Counted from the stretch's first letter, positions 26,870 to 38,278 are shown. The stretch is DNA of 64,000 bases from an uncultured Agromyces sp. (GCA_913053875.1 CAJXGN010000009.1:1-64000), one strand, 5' to 3'. Notes: generated by a model not told the origin, from the sequence alone. Program-made: numbers and translations.

Positions 26870-27468
26870 TCAGGCGTCGTCGACGGATGCCACCGCGCGC
26901 AGCCCGCGCGCAGCCATCGCGTCCAGGATCCGCTCCGTGACCTCCTCGACCGGGCCCAGGCCGTCGATCTCGACGACCAGGCCGCGCTCGCCGTAGACCT
27001 CCACGAGCGGAGCGGTCTGCTCGGCGTAGAGCGCCATGCGGTGGCGGATCACGTCCTCCGTGTCATCCGACCGTCCCTGCTCGGCGGCGCGCTTCAGCAG
27101 GCGCGCGACGACCTCGTCGGTGTCGGCCACGAGCTGGACGACCGCGTCGAGCGCGGTGCCGTCCTCCTCGAGGATGCGGTCGAGCTCGTGCACCTGCTCG
27201 ATCGTGCGCGGGTAGCCGTCGAGGAGGAACCCGGTGGTCGCGTCCGCCTCCTGCAGGCGGTCGTGCACGATCGCGTTGGTGAGCGAGTCGGGCACGTACT
27301 CGCCGCGGTCCATGTACGCCTTCGCCTCGAGGCCGAGCGTGGTGCCGCCCTGCACGTTGGCGCGGAAGATGTCGCCGGTCGACACGGCGGGGACGTCGTA
27401 GGCCTGCGCGAGGCGCGCGGCCTGCGTGCCCTTGCCCGCACCGGGCGGGCCGATCAGGAGGAGGCGGG

Positions 27469-27472
<4 letters not shown>
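26870..27472 (-). CDS. adk: Adenylate kinase
   Basis: Interconverts ATP + AMP and 2 ADP. ATG 27472 gives 200 residues; its codon overlaps the secY stop as ATGA. The Walker A loop is [11 protein letters not shown] (residues 7-17), DGYPRT binds AMP, and the lid is short ([16 protein letters not shown]), without the zinc-type insert, which is the actinobacterial form. A frame extension upstream through secY is not a real protein. Confidence 0.97.
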
Positions 27473-28791
<1,319 letters not shown>

Positions 28792-28836
28792 CTGTCCTCC
28801 TGTTGCTCCCTCTGCGGAGCAGGTCGTTGTTGCGGC

Positions 28837-28887
28837 TCGAGCCTGTCAGGGCCCCCGTAATACTACGCGAGGCCCCGACAGGCTCGA
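28837..28887 (-). repeat. Long intergenic hairpin with TCGAGCCTGTC arms
   Basis: A 17-base arm (28837-28853) pairs with 28871-28887 with one mismatch, closing a 17-base loop. The outer 11 bp (TCGAGCCTGTC/GACAGGCTCGA) recur in the S10 leader. It sits between rplO and secY and may be an attenuator, a processing site or a dispersed repeat. Confidence 0.65.
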
Positions 28888-28909
28888 CAACCGTGCTGCT
28901 GTGCGGGTG

Positions 28910-29656
28910 TTACTTGACGGATCCGCCGGCCGCCACGATCTTCTGCTCCGCGGAACCGGAGACCTTGTCGACCGCGACGTTGAGCTTGACCGCGATGTCG
29001 CCGTCGCCCAGCACCTTGACCTTCTCGTTCTTGCGCACCGCGCCCTTGGCCACGAGGTCGGAGACGGTCACGTCCCCGCCCTTCGGGTAGAGCTCGGCGA
29101 GCTTGGCGAGGTTGACCACCTGGTACTCGACGCGGAACGGGTTCTTGAACCCGCGCAGCTTCGGCGCACGCATGTGGTAGGGCAGCTGGCCGCCCTCGAA
29201 GCCGACGCGCACCGTGTTGCGGGCCTTGGTGCCCTTGGTGCCGCGACCCGCGGTCTTACCCTTCGAGCCTTCACCGCGACCCACGCGGGTCTTCGCCTTC
29301 TTGGCGCCGGGCGCCGGGCGGAGGTGGTGGACCTTCAGGACCTGCTCGCGCTCGGCCGACTCCTCCTGCTTGGCGGCGGCCTTGGCGGCCGGCGCCTTCT
29401 TGGCGGGAGCCTTCGCAGCCGGAGCCTTCTCGGCCGGAGCCTTCTCGGCAGCAGCCTTGGCGGGAGCCTTCTTGGCCGGCGCCTTCTTGGCCGGAGCCTT
29501 CTCGGCGGCCGGCTTGTCGGCCGCAGCCTTCGCCGGTGCCTTCTTCGCGGGCGCCTTCTCGGCCGGAGCCTTCTCGGCAGCCGCCTTCGCGGGAGCCTTC
29601 TTGGCCGGGGCCTTCTTCGGGGCCTCCGCCGCGGCGTCCTTCTTCTCTTCTGCCAT
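28910..29656 (-). CDS. rplO: 50S ribosomal protein L15 with long Lys/Ala/Pro-rich N-terminal extension
   Basis: Late-assembling large-subunit protein. The ordinary core starts near residue 106 ([20 protein letters not shown]) and includes [10 protein letters not shown] and [16 protein letters not shown]. Before it lies a 105-residue tail of repeated KKAPAK, EKAPA and AKAAA units, basic and histone H1-like; the protein is 248 residues instead of about 147. ATG 29656 overlaps the rpmD stop (TAATG) and the tail is in frame without a break, so it is probably translated. An internal start before the core cannot be excluded. Confidence 0.95.
   Translation of the reverse strand: MAEEKKDAAAEAPKKAPAKKAPAKAAAEKAPAEKAPAKKAPAKAAADKPAAEKAPAKKAPAKKAPAKAAAEKAPAEKAPAAKAPAKKAPAAKAAAKQEESAEREQVLKVHHLRPAPGAKKAKTRVGRGEGSKGKTAGRGTKGTKARNTVRVGFEGGQLPYHMRAPKLRGFKNPFRVEYQVVNLAKLAELYPKGGDVTVSDLVAKGAVRKNEKVKVLGDGDIAVKLNVAVDKVSGSAEQKIVAAGGSVK
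29380..29640 (-). repeat. Tandem repeats encoding the KKAPAK tail of L15
   Basis: Degenerate units of about 12-30 bases built from GCCGGAGCCTTCTCGG and GCCTTCTTGGCCGG encode the Lys/Ala/Pro tail. Length is likely to vary between strains by recombination. Confidence 0.8.
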
Positions 29657-29841
29657 TAGTCGATCTCCTCAACCTTGACGAGGTGAGCGACGGTGTTGAC
29701 GTACCCGCGGTTCTGCGGGGTGTCCTCGCGGACCACGACGTCACCGATGCGCTTGAGTCCGAGACTGCGCAGCGTGTCGCGCTGGTACTGCTTCTCGCTC
29801 ACCTTGGACTTGATCTGGGTCACCTTGAGCCGACCGGCCAT
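29656..29841 (-). CDS. rpmD: 50S ribosomal protein L30
   Basis: A 61-residue protein starting at ATG 29841 ([20 protein letters not shown]). The L30 signature spans [17 protein letters not shown]. It overlaps rpsE by one base on one side and rplO on the other, so the three are coupled. A frame extension upstream is not used. Confidence 0.97.
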   Translation of the reverse strand: MAGRLKVTQIKSKVSEKQYQRDTLRSLGLKRIGDVVVREDTPQNRGYVNTVAHLVKVEEID

Positions 29842-30542
29842 CAGGCACCTGCCTTCGCTGCAGCGGCAGCCTCGGCTGCCTGGGCCTCGGCACGCAGCAG
29901 ACGGGCCGGAGCGACCTCGTCGTAGTCGAGGCCGCGGCGAGCTGCGACGGCACGGGGCTCCTCGAGCTGCTGCAGCGCCTCGACCGTGGCGTGCACGATG
30001 TTGAGGGTGTTCGACGAACCGAGCGACTTGCTCAGCACGTCGTGGATGCCGGCGCACTCGAGCACGGCACGCACCGGACCACCGGCGATGACACCGGTAC
30101 CGGGGGCGGCCGGGCGCAGGAGCACGACGCCTGCTGCGGCCTCGCCCTGCACCGGGTGCGGGATGGTCGCGGCGACGCGCGGGACGCGGAAGAAGTTCTT
30201 CTTCGCCTCCTCGACGCCCTTCGAGATCGCGGTCGGCACCTCGCGGGCCTTGCCGTAGCCGACGCCGACCATGCCGTTGCCGTCGCCCACGACGACGAGC
30301 GCCGTGAAGCTGAAGCGGCGACCGCCCTTGACGACCTTCGAGACGCGGTTGATGGTCACCACGCGCTCGAGGAACTGGCTCTTCTCGTCGCGGTCGCGGC
30401 CGCGGCCCTGGTTGCGGTCGCGACCGCCGCCACGACGACCCTCACGGCCGCCGCCGGCGTTCTTGGCGGACTCGCTCGACGCAGCCGTCTCGACGGGCGT
30501 CTCGGAGACCACGTCCGGCTCCTTGTTGTTGTTCTCGGTCAC
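29841..30542 (-). CDS. rpsE: 30S ribosomal protein S5
   Basis: Small-subunit protein important for decoding accuracy and mRNA unwinding. The start is GTG 30542, overlapping the L18 stop (GTGA). The first 65 residues are a polar extension ending in Gly/Arg-rich [19 protein letters not shown]. The core follows with [35 protein letters not shown] and [13 protein letters not shown]. The total is 233 residues against about 165 in E. coli. An Ala-rich end completes it. Confidence 0.97.
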   Translation of the reverse strand: MTENNNKEPDVVSETPVETAASSESAKNAGGGREGRRGGGRDRNQGRGRDRDEKSQFLERVVTINRVSKVVKGGRRFSFTALVVVGDGNGMVGVGYGKAREVPTAISKGVEEAKKNFFRVPRVAATIPHPVQGEAAAGVVLLRPAAPGTGVIAGGPVRAVLECAGIHDVLSKSLGSSNTLNIVHATVEALQQLEEPRAVAARRGLDYDEVAPARLLRAEAQAAEAAAAAKAGA

Positions 30543-30898
30543 AGGTTCAGCCCTGCCTCTCGCGCTCCATCGGCGATCGCTGCGACACGACCGGCGTACT
30601 TGTTGCCACCGCGGTCGAAGATCACGGCCTCGACACCGGCGCTCTTCGCGCGCTCGGCGACGAGCTCGCCGACCTTGCGCGCCTTGGCGGTCTTGTCACC
30701 GTCGAACGCACGGAGGTCGGCCTCCATGGTGGACGCCGAGGCGACCGTGTGGCCCTTGCTGTCGTCGACCACCTGGACGAAGACGTGGCGGGCCGAGCGC
30801 GTCACGACGAGACGCGGACGCAGCTCGGTGCCGACGACCTTCTTGCGCAGGCGGGCGTGGCGGCGCGAACGCGCAGCCGACTTGCTCTTGACGGCCAT
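30539..30898 (-). CDS. rplR: 50S ribosomal protein L18
   Basis: Binds 5S rRNA in the central protuberance with L5 and L25. The 119-residue protein has the basic N-terminus [19 protein letters not shown], then [20 protein letters not shown] and [20 protein letters not shown]. It overlaps rpsE by four bases and follows rplF by two. Confidence 0.97.
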   Translation of the reverse strand: MAVKSKSAARSRRHARLRKKVVGTELRPRLVVTRSARHVFVQVVDDSKGHTVASASTMEADLRAFDGDKTAKARKVGELVAERAKSAGVEAVIFDRGGNKYAGRVAAIADGAREAGLNL

Positions 30899-30900
30899 GA

Positions 30901-31437
30901 TTACTTACCAGCCTTTCCGGCCTTGCGGCGAACGACCTCACCGGCGTAGCGGATGCCCTTGCCCTTGTAGGGCTCCGGCTTCTTGATCTTGCGGATGTTC
31001 GCTGCGGTCTCGCCGACGGCCTGCTTGTCGATGCCGGCGACGGTCAGCTTGTTGTTGCCCTCGACCGTGAACGTGATGCCGGCCGGCGGCTCGACCGTGA
31101 CCGGGTGCGAGAAGCCGAGGGCGAACTCGACCGAGCTGCCCTTCTGCTGCACGCGGTACCCGGTACCGACGATCTCGAGGGCCTTCGAGTAGCCCTGCGT
31201 CACGCCGACGATCTGGTTGTTGATGAGCGAACGGGTGAGGCCGTGGAGCGAACGCGACTCGCGCTCGTCGTCGGGACGGGTGACCAGCACCTGGCCGTCC
31301 TCGACCTTGGCCTCGATGGGAGCCGCGACGACGAGCGAGAGCTCGCCCTTCGGGCCCTTCACGGTGACCTGACGGCCGTCGACCGAGACGGTGACGCCGG
31401 CAGGGATGTCGATGGGGAGACGTCCGATTCGTGACAT
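30901..31437 (-). CDS. rplF: 50S ribosomal protein L6
   Basis: A 178-residue two-domain large-subunit protein near the sarcin-ricin loop. It begins [20 protein letters not shown] and ends with the conserved [21 protein letters not shown]-type block ([14 protein letters not shown]). It lies between rpsH and rplR in the spc operon. Confidence 0.97.
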   Translation of the reverse strand: MSRIGRLPIDIPAGVTVSVDGRQVTVKGPKGELSLVVAAPIEAKVEDGQVLVTRPDDERESRSLHGLTRSLINNQIVGVTQGYSKALEIVGTGYRVQQKGSSVEFALGFSHPVTVEPPAGITFTVEGNNKLTVAGIDKQAVGETAANIRKIKKPEPYKGKGIRYAGEVVRRKAGKAGK

Positions 31438-31443
31438 GTCGGG

Positions 31444-31842
31444 TTACCACACGTAGGCGAGGACTTCCCCACCCACGCCCTTCTTCTCGGCCTGGCGGTC
31501 GGTGAGCAGACCGCTGGAGGTGGACAGGATCGCGACGCCGAGGCCGCCGAGCACCTTGGGGAGCTCGGTCGACTTCGCGTACACGCGGAGTCCGGGCTTC
31601 GAGACCCGCTTGATGCCCGCGATCGAACGCTCGCGGTTGGGGCCGAACTTCAGCTGCAGCGTCAGCGTGGTGCCGACGCGCGCGTCGGAGACCTCGAAGT
31701 CGGCGATGTAGCCCTCGTTCTTCAGGATCTCGGCGATGTGCGCCTTGAGCTTCGAGTTCGGCATGGACACGCTGTCGTGGTGCGCGGAGTTGGCGTTGCG
31801 CAGCCGGGTCAGCATGTCAGCGACCGGATCGGTCATCGTCAT
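31444..31842 (-). CDS. rpsH: 30S ribosomal protein S8
   Basis: Binds helix 21 of 16S rRNA and, in E. coli, represses the spc operon. The 132-residue protein has [19 protein letters not shown] and the C-terminal [19 protein letters not shown]. The start is ATG 31842 (MTMTDP) or the next ATG two codons later. In many bacteria rpsN comes directly before rpsH; here a 125-base gap with a strong hairpin replaces it. Confidence 0.97.
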   Translation of the reverse strand: MTMTDPVADMLTRLRNANSAHHDSVSMPNSKLKAHIAEILKNEGYIADFEVSDARVGTTLTLQLKFGPNRERSIAGIKRVSKPGLRVYAKSTELPKVLGGLGVAILSTSSGLLTDRQAEKKGVGGEVLAYVW

Positions 31843-31930
31843 GATGTGTTTCCTTCGTTCACCAGGTTTCGAGGCCCGTTACACGGGAACCGACCTGTGG
31901 TGGTGATCCGGACGGTTGCCCGGATCGGGT

Positions 31931-31961
31931 GCGGATGCCGCGCGATGGGCGCGGCATCCGC
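31931..31961 (-). repeat. Intergenic hairpin of the GCGGATGCCGC type between rplE and rpsH
   Basis: A perfect 13-bp stem (GCGGATGCCGCGC at 31931-31943 and its complement at 31949-31961) with a five-base loop lies six bases past the rplE stop. The same core recurs at 44288-44327 and 56830-56864. It may act as an attenuator or mRNA stabiliser. Confidence 0.7.
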
Positions 31962-31967
31962 GGGGTC

Positions 31968-32555
31968 CTACTGCGCGTTCGAGCCGGCCGAGTAGGGGAA
32001 GCCGAGCGCGGTCAGCAGCGCGCGGCCCTCCTCGTCGGTGGTCGCGGTGGTCACCACGGTGATGTCCATGCCGCGGACGCGGTCGATCTTGTCCTGGTCG
32101 ATCTCGTGGAACACGGACTGCTCCGTGAGACCGAAGGTGTAGTTGCCGTGACCGTCGAACTGGCGGTCGGAGAGGCCGCGGAAGTCCCGGATGCGGGGCA
32201 GCGCGAGCGAGAGCAGGCGGTCGAGGAACTCCCACATGCGGTCGCCACGGAGCGTGACGTGCGCGCCGATGGGCTGGCCCTCGCGCAGCTTGAACTGCGC
32301 GATCGACTTGCGTGCCTTGGTCACCTGGGGCTTCTGGCCGGTGATCTTGGTGAGGTCGGCGATCGCGCCGTCGATGACCTTGCCATCGCGTGCGGCCTCG
32401 CCGACACCCATGTTCACGACGATCTTCGTGAGGCCGGGCACCTGGTGCACGTTGGTGTAGCCGTGCTCCTCGGTCAGCTTCGCGATGATCTCGCCCTGGT
32501 ACTTCTGCTTGAGACGGGGCTGGATTTTGCCAGTTCCCACTGCAGTGTCGGTCAT
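31968..32555 (-). CDS. rplE: 50S ribosomal protein L5
   Basis: 5S rRNA-binding protein of the central protuberance that contacts S13 across the subunits. The 195-residue protein has [38 protein letters not shown] and [20 protein letters not shown]. It lies between rplX and rpsH; the gap after it holds a hairpin in place of rpsN. Confidence 0.97.
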   Translation of the reverse strand: MTDTAVGTGKIQPRLKQKYQGEIIAKLTEEHGYTNVHQVPGLTKIVVNMGVGEAARDGKVIDGAIADLTKITGQKPQVTKARKSIAQFKLREGQPIGAHVTLRGDRMWEFLDRLLSLALPRIRDFRGLSDRQFDGHGNYTFGLTEQSVFHEIDQDKIDRVRGMDITVVTTATTDEEGRALLTALGFPYSAGSNAQ

Positions 32556-32557
32556 TG

Positions 32558-32917
32558 CTACAGGTCCTTACCTGACTTCTTGGCGTAACGAACGCGGACC
32601 GTCTTCTCGACGCCGTCCTTCGTCACGGTCTCGGTGCGGAAGCCGACGCGCGTCGGCTTCTTGGTCTCGGGGTCGACGATCGCGACGTTCGAGACGTGGA
32701 TGGGCGCCTCGTGGGTCTCGATGCCGCCCGTCTTCGACCCGCGCTGGGTCTGGCCGACCCGCACGTGCTTGGTGACGTAGTTGACGCCCTCGACGACGAC
32801 ACGGTCGTCGTTCGGGAACACCTCGATGACACGACCCTGCTTGCCGCGGTCTCCGCCGCGGTCCTGGCTCTTGCCCGAGATGACCTCGACGAGGTCGCCC
32901 TTCTTGATCTTCGCCAT
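32558..32917 (-). CDS. rplX: 50S ribosomal protein L24
   Basis: Assembly initiator at the tunnel exit, with a KOW motif. The 119-residue protein begins [20 protein letters not shown] and contains [22 protein letters not shown] and the [17 protein letters not shown] block. It is two bases from rplE and three from rplN. Confidence 0.97.
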   Translation of the reverse strand: MAKIKKGDLVEVISGKSQDRGGDRGKQGRVIEVFPNDDRVVVEGVNYVTKHVRVGQTQRGSKTGGIETHEAPIHVSNVAIVDPETKKPTRVGFRTETVTKDGVEKTVRVRYAKKSGKDL

Positions 32918-32920
32918 GAC

Positions 32921-33289
32921 TTAGATGACCTCCGGCGCCAGCGAGATGATCTTCATGAACTTCTTGTCGCGCAGCTCGCGGCCGACCGGGCCGAAGATGC
33001 GGGTGCCACGGGGGTCACCGTCGTTCTTGAGGATCACTGCGGCGTTCTCGTCGAACTTGATGTACGAGCCGTCGGGACGACGGGTCTGCTTGACCGTGCG
33101 GACGATGACCGCCTTGACGACGTCGCCCTTCTTCACGTTGCCACCGGGGATCGCGTCCTTGACGGTCGCGACGATGGTGTCGCCGAGGCCGGCGTAGCGC
33201 CGGCTCGACCCGCCGAGCACGCGGATGGTGAGCAGCTCCTTGGCGCCGGTGTTGTCGGCGACCTTGAGCCGGGATTCCTGCTGAATCAC
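32921..33289 (-). CDS. rplN: 50S ribosomal protein L14
   Basis: Large-subunit protein at the bridge to 16S rRNA and docking site of silencing factors. The 122-residue protein starts at GTG 33289 ([20 protein letters not shown]) and contains [20 protein letters not shown] and [20 protein letters not shown]. It is the first gene of the spc operon in the classical sense, 34 bases after rpsQ. Confidence 0.98.
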   Translation of the reverse strand: MIQQESRLKVADNTGAKELLTIRVLGGSSRRYAGLGDTIVATVKDAIPGGNVKKGDVVKAVIVRTVKQTRRPDGSYIKFDENAAVILKNDGDPRGTRIFGPVGRELRDKKFMKIISLAPEVI

Positions 33290-33323
33290 TGTGTACTCCT
33301 TCTACGAAGCAAGCCCGCGGGGC

Positions 33324-33626
33324 TTACTTGGCCTTCTCGAGGATCTCGACAAGGCGCCAGCGCTTGGTAGCGCTCAGGGGCCGGGTCTCACTGATGACGA
33401 CCAGGTCGCCGATGCCGGCGGTGTTCTGCTCGTCGTGCGCCTTCACCTTGGAGGTGCGGCGGATGACCTTGCCGTAGAGCGGGTGCTTCACGCGGTCCTC
33501 GACCTCGACGACGATGGTCTTCTCCATCTTGTCGCTGACGACGTAGCCGCGGCGCACCTTGCGGTACGGGCGGACGAGCTCGGCCTTCTCGGCGACCTCG
33601 GCCGCAGCCTTCTTGGTCTCAGCCAT
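33324..33626 (-). CDS. rpsQ: 30S ribosomal protein S17
   Basis: Primary 16S rRNA binder with an OB fold. The 100-residue protein has a short Ala/Lys-rich lead, then [20 protein letters not shown] and [21 protein letters not shown]. It follows rpmC by one base. Confidence 0.97.
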   Translation of the reverse strand: MAETKKAAAEVAEKAELVRPYRKVRRGYVVSDKMEKTIVVEVEDRVKHPLYGKVIRRTSKVKAHDEQNTAGIGDLVVISETRPLSATKRWRLVEILEKAK

Positions 33627-33627
33627 G

Positions 33628-33948
33628 TCAGGCCTCCTTCGTCTCGGCGTCGGCCTCGGCGGCCGCTGCCTTCTTGGTCTTCTTCGCGGGCTTCTCGGCC
33701 TTCGCGGGCACCTCGACCGGGGCCGGGGTGGCGCGGATGCCGAGCTCGCGCTCGCGGATCACGGTGTAGATGCGAGCGATGTCGCGCTTGACGGCCTTCA
33801 GGCGGCCGTGGCTCTCGAGCTGACCGGTGGCGGCCTGGAAGCGCAGGTTGAACAGCTCTTCCTTGGCCTTCTTCAGCTCGTCGACGAGTCGCTCGTCTTC
33901 GAAGGTGTCGAGCTCGGCGGGGGCGAGCTCCTTGGATCCGACGGCCAT
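33628..33948 (-). CDS. rpmC: 50S ribosomal protein L29
   Basis: Tunnel-exit protein next to L23, part of the platform for signal recognition particle and trigger factor. ATG 33948 overlaps the rplP stop (TAATG). The core (residues 1-75) is a helical hairpin with [26 protein letters not shown] 30-residue Lys/Ala/Glu tail ([19 protein letters not shown]) lengthens it to 106 residues. The frame extension upstream is not used. Confidence 0.96.
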   Translation of the reverse strand: MAVGSKELAPAELDTFEDERLVDELKKAKEELFNLRFQAATGQLESHGRLKAVKRDIARIYTVIRERELGIRATPAPVEVPAKAEKPAKKTKKAAAAEADAETKEA

Positions 33949-34367
33949 TATGCGTCGCCCTCCTCGCGCTTGATGATGCGTGCCTTCAGGGGCAGCTTGT
34001 GGATTGCACGGGTCAGCGCCTCGCGTGCGAGCTCCTCGGAGACACCCGAGATCTCGAACATGACGCGGCCCGGCTTGACGTTGGCGACCCACCACTCGGG
34101 CGAACCCTTACCGGAACCCATGCGGGTCTCGGCCGGCTTCTTCGTGAGCGGACGGTCGGGGTAGATGTTGATCCACACCTTGCCGCCGCGCTTGATGTGA
34201 CGGGTCACCGCGATACGAGCGGACTCGATCTGGCGGTTGGTCACGTAGGCGGGCGTCAGGGCCTGGATGCCGTACTCGCCGAACGACACCTTGGTGCCGC
34301 CGGTGGCCTGGCCACGGCGACCCGGGTGGTGCTGCTTGCGGTACTTGACTCGACGGGGAATCAACAT
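33948..34367 (-). CDS. rplP: 50S ribosomal protein L16
   Basis: Organises the A-site region of 23S rRNA. The 139-residue protein begins [19 protein letters not shown] and includes [19 protein letters not shown] and [20 protein letters not shown]. It overlaps rpmC by one base and follows rpsC by two. Confidence 0.98.
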   Translation of the reverse strand: MLIPRRVKYRKQHHPGRRGQATGGTKVSFGEYGIQALTPAYVTNRQIESARIAVTRHIKRGGKVWINIYPDRPLTKKPAETRMGSGKGSPEWWVANVKPGRVMFEISGVSEELAREALTRAIHKLPLKARIIKREEGDA

Positions 34368-34369
34368 GG

Positions 34370-35119
34370 TTATGCCTCAACTCCTGCTGCGACCGGCTCC
34401 TGCGACTTGGGCGCACGACGACGGTCTCCGCGCTCGGGGCGCGACGACTTCTGGTTGGCCTGCTCGCGGGCGAGCTCCTTGTTGGTGATGTCGCCCTTGT
34501 AGATCCAGACCTTCACGCCGATGCGGCCGAAGGTGGTCTTCGCCTCGTAGAAGCCGTAGTCGATGTTCGCGCGGAGGGTGTGCAGCGGCACGCGACCCTC
34601 GCGGTAGAACTCCGAACGGCTCATCTCGGCGCCGCCGAGGCGGCCGGAGACCTGGATGCGGACGCCCTTGGCGCCGGCGCGCTGCGCGCCCTGCAGGCCC
34701 TTGCGCATCGCGCGGCGGAAGGCCACGCGGGCGGAGAGCTGCTCGGCGATGCCCTGCGCGACGAGCTGGGCGTCGGCCTCGGGGTTCTTCACCTCGAGGA
34801 TGTTGAGCTGGATCTGCTTGCCGGTGAGCTTCTCGAGGTCGGCGCGGATGCGCTCGGCCTCGGCGCCGCGGCGACCGATCACGATGCCCGGGCGGGCGGT
34901 GTGGATGTCGACGCGGACGCGGTCACGCGTGCGCTCGATCTCGATGCGCGAGACACCCGCGCGGTCGAGCGAGGTCTGCAGCAGGCGACGGATGCGGACG
35001 TCCTCTGCGAGGTAGTCCGAGTAGCGCTGGCCGGGCTTGTTCGAGTCGGAGAACCACCGCGACACGTGGTCGGTGGTCACGCCGAGACGGAAGCCGTACG
35101 GGTTTACCTTCTGACCCAT
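34370..35119 (-). CDS. rpsC: 30S ribosomal protein S3
   Basis: Head protein at the mRNA entry, with a KH domain. ATG 35119 gives 249 residues and overlaps the rplV stop (TAATG). It begins [20 protein letters not shown]; the KH loop is [15 protein letters not shown]; the C-terminal domain includes [27 protein letters not shown] short Ala/Glu tail ends it. Confidence 0.98.
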   Translation of the reverse strand: MGQKVNPYGFRLGVTTDHVSRWFSDSNKPGQRYSDYLAEDVRIRRLLQTSLDRAGVSRIEIERTRDRVRVDIHTARPGIVIGRRGAEAERIRADLEKLTGKQIQLNILEVKNPEADAQLVAQGIAEQLSARVAFRRAMRKGLQGAQRAGAKGVRIQVSGRLGGAEMSRSEFYREGRVPLHTLRANIDYGFYEAKTTFGRIGVKVWIYKGDITNKELAREQANQKSSRPERGDRRRAPKSQEPVAAGVEA

Positions 35120-35484
35120 TACTTCGTACCCTCCTCGGGAGTGGCGAGCACAACAGTGATGTGGCTGGTGCGCTTGTTGATGCGGAACGCACGACCCTGG
35201 GCACGCGGCTGGAATCGCTTGAGGGTGACGCCCTCGTCGACGAATGCGCGCGACACGTAGAGGTCCTGCTCGTCCAGGTAGGTGTTCGAGGCATCGGCCT
35301 TGACGCGAGCGTTCGCGATGGCCGAGGCGACGAGCTTGTACACCGGCTCGCTCGCACCCTGGGGGGCGAACTTCAGGATGGCCAGGGCCTCCTGAGCCTG
35401 CTTGCCGCGGATCATGTTGACGACGCGGCGGGCCTTCATGGGGGTCACGCGGATGTGACGCACGCGTGCGATCGACTCCACCAT
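35119..35484 (-). CDS. rplV: 50S ribosomal protein L22
   Basis: Lines the exit tunnel with a long beta hairpin and, with L4, forms the constriction where macrolides bind. The 121-residue protein begins [20 protein letters not shown] and has the hairpin region [21 protein letters not shown]. It overlaps rpsC by one base. Confidence 0.98.
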   Translation of the reverse strand: MVESIARVRHIRVTPMKARRVVNMIRGKQAQEALAILKFAPQGASEPVYKLVASAIANARVKADASNTYLDEQDLYVSRAFVDEGVTLKRFQPRAQGRAFRINKRTSHITVVLATPEEGTK

Positions 35485-35509
35485 TTCTCTCCTCCTTCAC
35501 GCCACCGCG

Positions 35510-35791
35510 TCAGCGGCGGCGGCCCTTCTTGTCGTCCTTCACGTGTCCACGGAAGGTGCGGGTGGGCGCGAACTCGCCGAGCTTGTGGCCCACCATGGTC
35601 TCGGTGACGAACACCGGGATGTGCTTGCGGCCGTCGTGCACGGCGATCGTGTGACCCAGCATTGCGGGGACGATCATCGAGCGACGCGACCACGTCTTGA
35701 TGACGTTCTTGGAACCGGCCTCGTTCTGCGTGACGACCTTGCGAAGCAGGTGCTCGTCGACGAAGGGGCCCTTCTTGAGACTGCGCGGCAT
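35510..35791 (-). CDS. rpsS: 30S ribosomal protein S19
   Basis: Head protein forming a heterodimer with S13. The 93-residue protein begins [16 protein letters not shown] and has [22 protein letters not shown] and [15 protein letters not shown]. It lies between rplB (12 bases) and rplV (25 bases). Confidence 0.98.
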   Translation of the reverse strand: MPRSLKKGPFVDEHLLRKVVTQNEAGSKNVIKTWSRRSMIVPAMLGHTIAVHDGRKHIPVFVTETMVGHKLGEFAPTRTFRGHVKDDKKGRRR

Positions 35792-35803
35792 CTTCTCTTA
35801 CTC

Positions 35804-36643
35804 CTACTTGCGCTTCTTGCCGACGGTGCGACGACGGACGATGAGCTTGTCGCTCTCCTTGTTGGGGCGACGGGTGCGACCCTCGGCCTGACCCCAGGGG
35901 CTGACCGGGTGGCGGCCACCGGAGGTCTTGCCCTCACCACCACCGTGCGGGTGGTCGATCGGGTTCATGGCGACACCGCGCACGGTCGGGCGGACGCCCT
36001 TCCAGCGCTTGCGGCCGGCCTTGCCCCAGTTGATGTTCGACTGCTCGGCGTTGCCGACCTCGCCGACGGTCGCGCGGCAGCGCGCGTCGACGTTGCGGAT
36101 CTCGCCCGACGGCAGGCGGAGCTGCGCGTAGGGGCCGTCCTTGGCGACGAGGCGCACCGAGGCGCCCGCCGAGCGGGCCATCTTGGCGCCGCCGCCGGGG
36201 CGGAGCTCGATGGCGTGCACGACGGTACCGGTCGGGATGTTGCGCAGCGGCAGGTTGTTGCCCGGCTTGATGTCGGCCGAGGGACCCGACTCGACGAGGT
36301 CGCCCTGCGAGAGGCGGCTCGGCGCCAGGATGTAGCGCTTGGTGCCGTCGACGAAGTGCAGCAGCGCGATGCGCGCGGTGCGGTTCGGGTCGTACTCGAT
36401 GTGCGCGACCTTGGCGGGCACGCCGTCCTTGTCATTGCGACGGAAGTCGATGACGCGGTACTGGCGCTTGTGCCCACCGCCGATGTGGCGGGTGGTGATG
36501 CGGCCCTGGTTGTTGCGCCCGCCCGACTTGGACAGGGGCTTCAGCAGCGACTTCTCCGGCGTCGACCGGGTGATCTCCGCGAAGTCGGCGACGGACGAAC
36601 CGCGACGACCCGGGGTCGTGGGCTTGTACTTGCGAATAGCCAT
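35804..36643 (-). CDS. rplB: 50S ribosomal protein L2
   Basis: Core protein needed for peptidyl transferase and subunit joining. ATG 36643 gives 279 residues ([20 protein letters not shown]). The family signature [21 protein letters not shown], with the conserved histidine, is near the C-terminus. Longer upstream reading in the same frame overlaps rplW and is not used. Confidence 0.98.
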   Translation of the reverse strand: MAIRKYKPTTPGRRGSSVADFAEITRSTPEKSLLKPLSKSGGRNNQGRITTRHIGGGHKRQYRVIDFRRNDKDGVPAKVAHIEYDPNRTARIALLHFVDGTKRYILAPSRLSQGDLVESGPSADIKPGNNLPLRNIPTGTVVHAIELRPGGGAKMARSAGASVRLVAKDGPYAQLRLPSGEIRNVDARCRATVGEVGNAEQSNINWGKAGRKRWKGVRPTVRGVAMNPIDHPHGGGEGKTSGGRHPVSPWGQAEGRTRRPNKESDKLIVRRRTVGKKRK

Positions 36644-36657
36644 TTCTCGGTTGCTCC

Positions 36658-36960
36658 TTAGCCGACAGCCGTGAAGATGTCGATCGAGCCCGACTTCAGC
36701 GTGATGATGGCGCGCTTGGTGTCCTTGCGCTTGCCCATGCCGAAGCGGGTGCGGCGGGTCTTGCCCTGACGGTTGAGGGTGTTCACCTGCGCGACCTCGA
36801 CCTTGAAGATCTGCTCGATGGCGAGCTTGATCTCGGTCTTGTTGGCGCGGGGGTCCACGATGAACGTGTACTTGCCCTCGTCGATCAGGTTGTAGCTCTT
36901 CTCGGAGACCACCGGCGCGATGATGATCTCGCGGGGGTCCTTGTTCCATGCGGCGCTCAT
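36658..36960 (-). CDS. rplW: 50S ribosomal protein L23
   Basis: Tunnel-exit docking protein for trigger factor and the signal recognition particle. The 100-residue protein has [20 protein letters not shown] and the signature [20 protein letters not shown] 36960 overlaps the rplD stop as ATGA. Confidence 0.97.
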   Translation of the reverse strand: MSAAWNKDPREIIIAPVVSEKSYNLIDEGKYTFIVDPRANKTEIKLAIEQIFKVEVAQVNTLNRQGKTRRTRFGMGKRKDTKRAIITLKSGSIDIFTAVG

Positions 36961-37607
36961 GCGGAGACCTCTTCCTTCGTGGCCTTCGAGGCGATGAAGC
37001 CCTCGAGCGCGGCCTTGGTGAAGACGATGTCGTCGGAGACGAGCACGTCGTAGGCGTTCAGCTGGTCGAACGGCAGCACGTGCACGGTCGGGATGTTGCG
37101 GACGGCGCGCTCGTTGAGCTCGTCGTCGCGGGTGAGCACCACCAGGACGTGCTTCGACGCGGCCACGGAGTCGAGCAGCTCGATCGCGGCCTTCGTCTTC
37201 GGCGTCTCGCCGGCGAAGAGACCCTCGACGGCGTGCACGCGGCTGCCGCGGGCACGGTCGGAGAGCGCGCCGAGCAGTGCTGCGGCGATCATCTTCTTGG
37301 GCGTGCGCTGCGAGTAGTCGCGCGGCGTCGGGCCGTGGACGACGCCACCGCCGGTCATGTGCGGCGCGCGGATCGAACCCTGGCGGGCGCGACCGGTGCC
37401 CTTCTGCTTGAAGGGCTTGCGGCCGGCGCCGGAGACCTCACCGCGGTTCTTGGTCTTGTGCGTGCCCTGGCGCGCGGCGGCGAGCTGGGCGACGACGACC
37501 TGGTGGATCAGCGGGACGTTGGTCTGCACGTCGAAGAGCTCGGCGGGCAGCTCGATCGAGCCGGCCTTCTTGCCCTTGACGTCGACGATGTCGAGTGAGG
37601 TAGCCAT
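36957..37607 (-). CDS. rplD: 50S ribosomal protein L4
   Basis: Tunnel-wall protein; in gammaproteobacteria it also represses the S10 operon. The 216-residue protein has [20 protein letters not shown] and the extended loop [21 protein letters not shown] that reaches the tunnel. It lies between rplC (three bases) and rplW. Confidence 0.97.
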   Translation of the reverse strand: MATSLDIVDVKGKKAGSIELPAELFDVQTNVPLIHQVVVAQLAAARQGTHKTKNRGEVSGAGRKPFKQKGTGRARQGSIRAPHMTGGGVVHGPTPRDYSQRTPKKMIAAALLGALSDRARGSRVHAVEGLFAGETPKTKAAIELLDSVAASKHVLVVLTRDDELNERAVRNIPTVHVLPFDQLNAYDVLVSDDIVFTKAALEGFIASKATKEEVSA

Positions 37608-37610
37608 GGA

Positions 37611-38270
37611 CTACGCTCCCTTCACTGCGTTGCGGACGAAAACGAGGCGGCCACGAGCGCCGGGGACGGCGCCCTTGACGAGCAGCAGGCCCTTCTCGGC
37701 GTCGACCGAGTGCACCTTGAGGTTCAGCACGGTCACGCGCTCGCCGCCCATGCGGCCGGCCATGCGCATGCCCTTGAAGACGCGGCTCGGGGTCGACGAG
37801 GCGCCGATCGAACCGGGCTTGCGGTGGTTGCGGTGGGCACCGTGCGATGCGGAGACGCCCTTGAAGTTGTGGCGCTTCATGACACCGGCGAAGCCCTTGC
37901 CCTTCGAGGTGCCGACGACGTCGACCAGCTGGCCGGCCTCGAAGGTCTCCTCGACGGTGAGCTCCTGGCCCAGCGAGTAGTCGGCGGCGTCGGCCGTGCG
38001 GACCTCGGCGAGGTGGCGACGCGGGGTGACGCCCGCGGCCTCGAAGTGGCCGGCGGCCGGCTTCAGCACCTTGCGGGGGTCGATCTGGCCCGCGGCGATC
38101 TGGACGGCGCTGTAGCCGTCCTTCTCGGGGGTGCGGAGCTGGGTGACGACGTTGGGGGCGATCTCGATGACGGTCACCGGAATGACGCGGTTCTGGTCGT
38201 CCCACACCTGGGTCATGCCGAGCTTGGTGCCCAGGAGACCCTTGACGGTCTTGGTAGCAGTCGTGGACAT
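37611..38270 (-). CDS. rplC: 50S ribosomal protein L3
   Basis: Early assembly protein near the peptidyl transferase centre. The 219-residue protein has [20 protein letters not shown] and [19 protein letters not shown]; the tip loop [20 protein letters not shown] follows. It starts eight bases after rpsJ. Confidence 0.98.
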   Translation of the reverse strand: MSTTATKTVKGLLGTKLGMTQVWDDQNRVIPVTVIEIAPNVVTQLRTPEKDGYSAVQIAAGQIDPRKVLKPAAGHFEAAGVTPRRHLAEVRTADAADYSLGQELTVEETFEAGQLVDVVGTSKGKGFAGVMKRHNFKGVSASHGAHRNHRKPGSIGASSTPSRVFKGMRMAGRMGGERVTVLNLKVHSVDAEKGLLLVKGAVPGARGRLVFVRNAVKGA

Positions 38271-38278
38271 GGGTTACC

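Noticed and set aside
29380-29640. Regular repeats resembling a CRISPR array
   Set aside because: The units are degenerate, have no spacers and encode the in-frame KKAPAK tail of L15.
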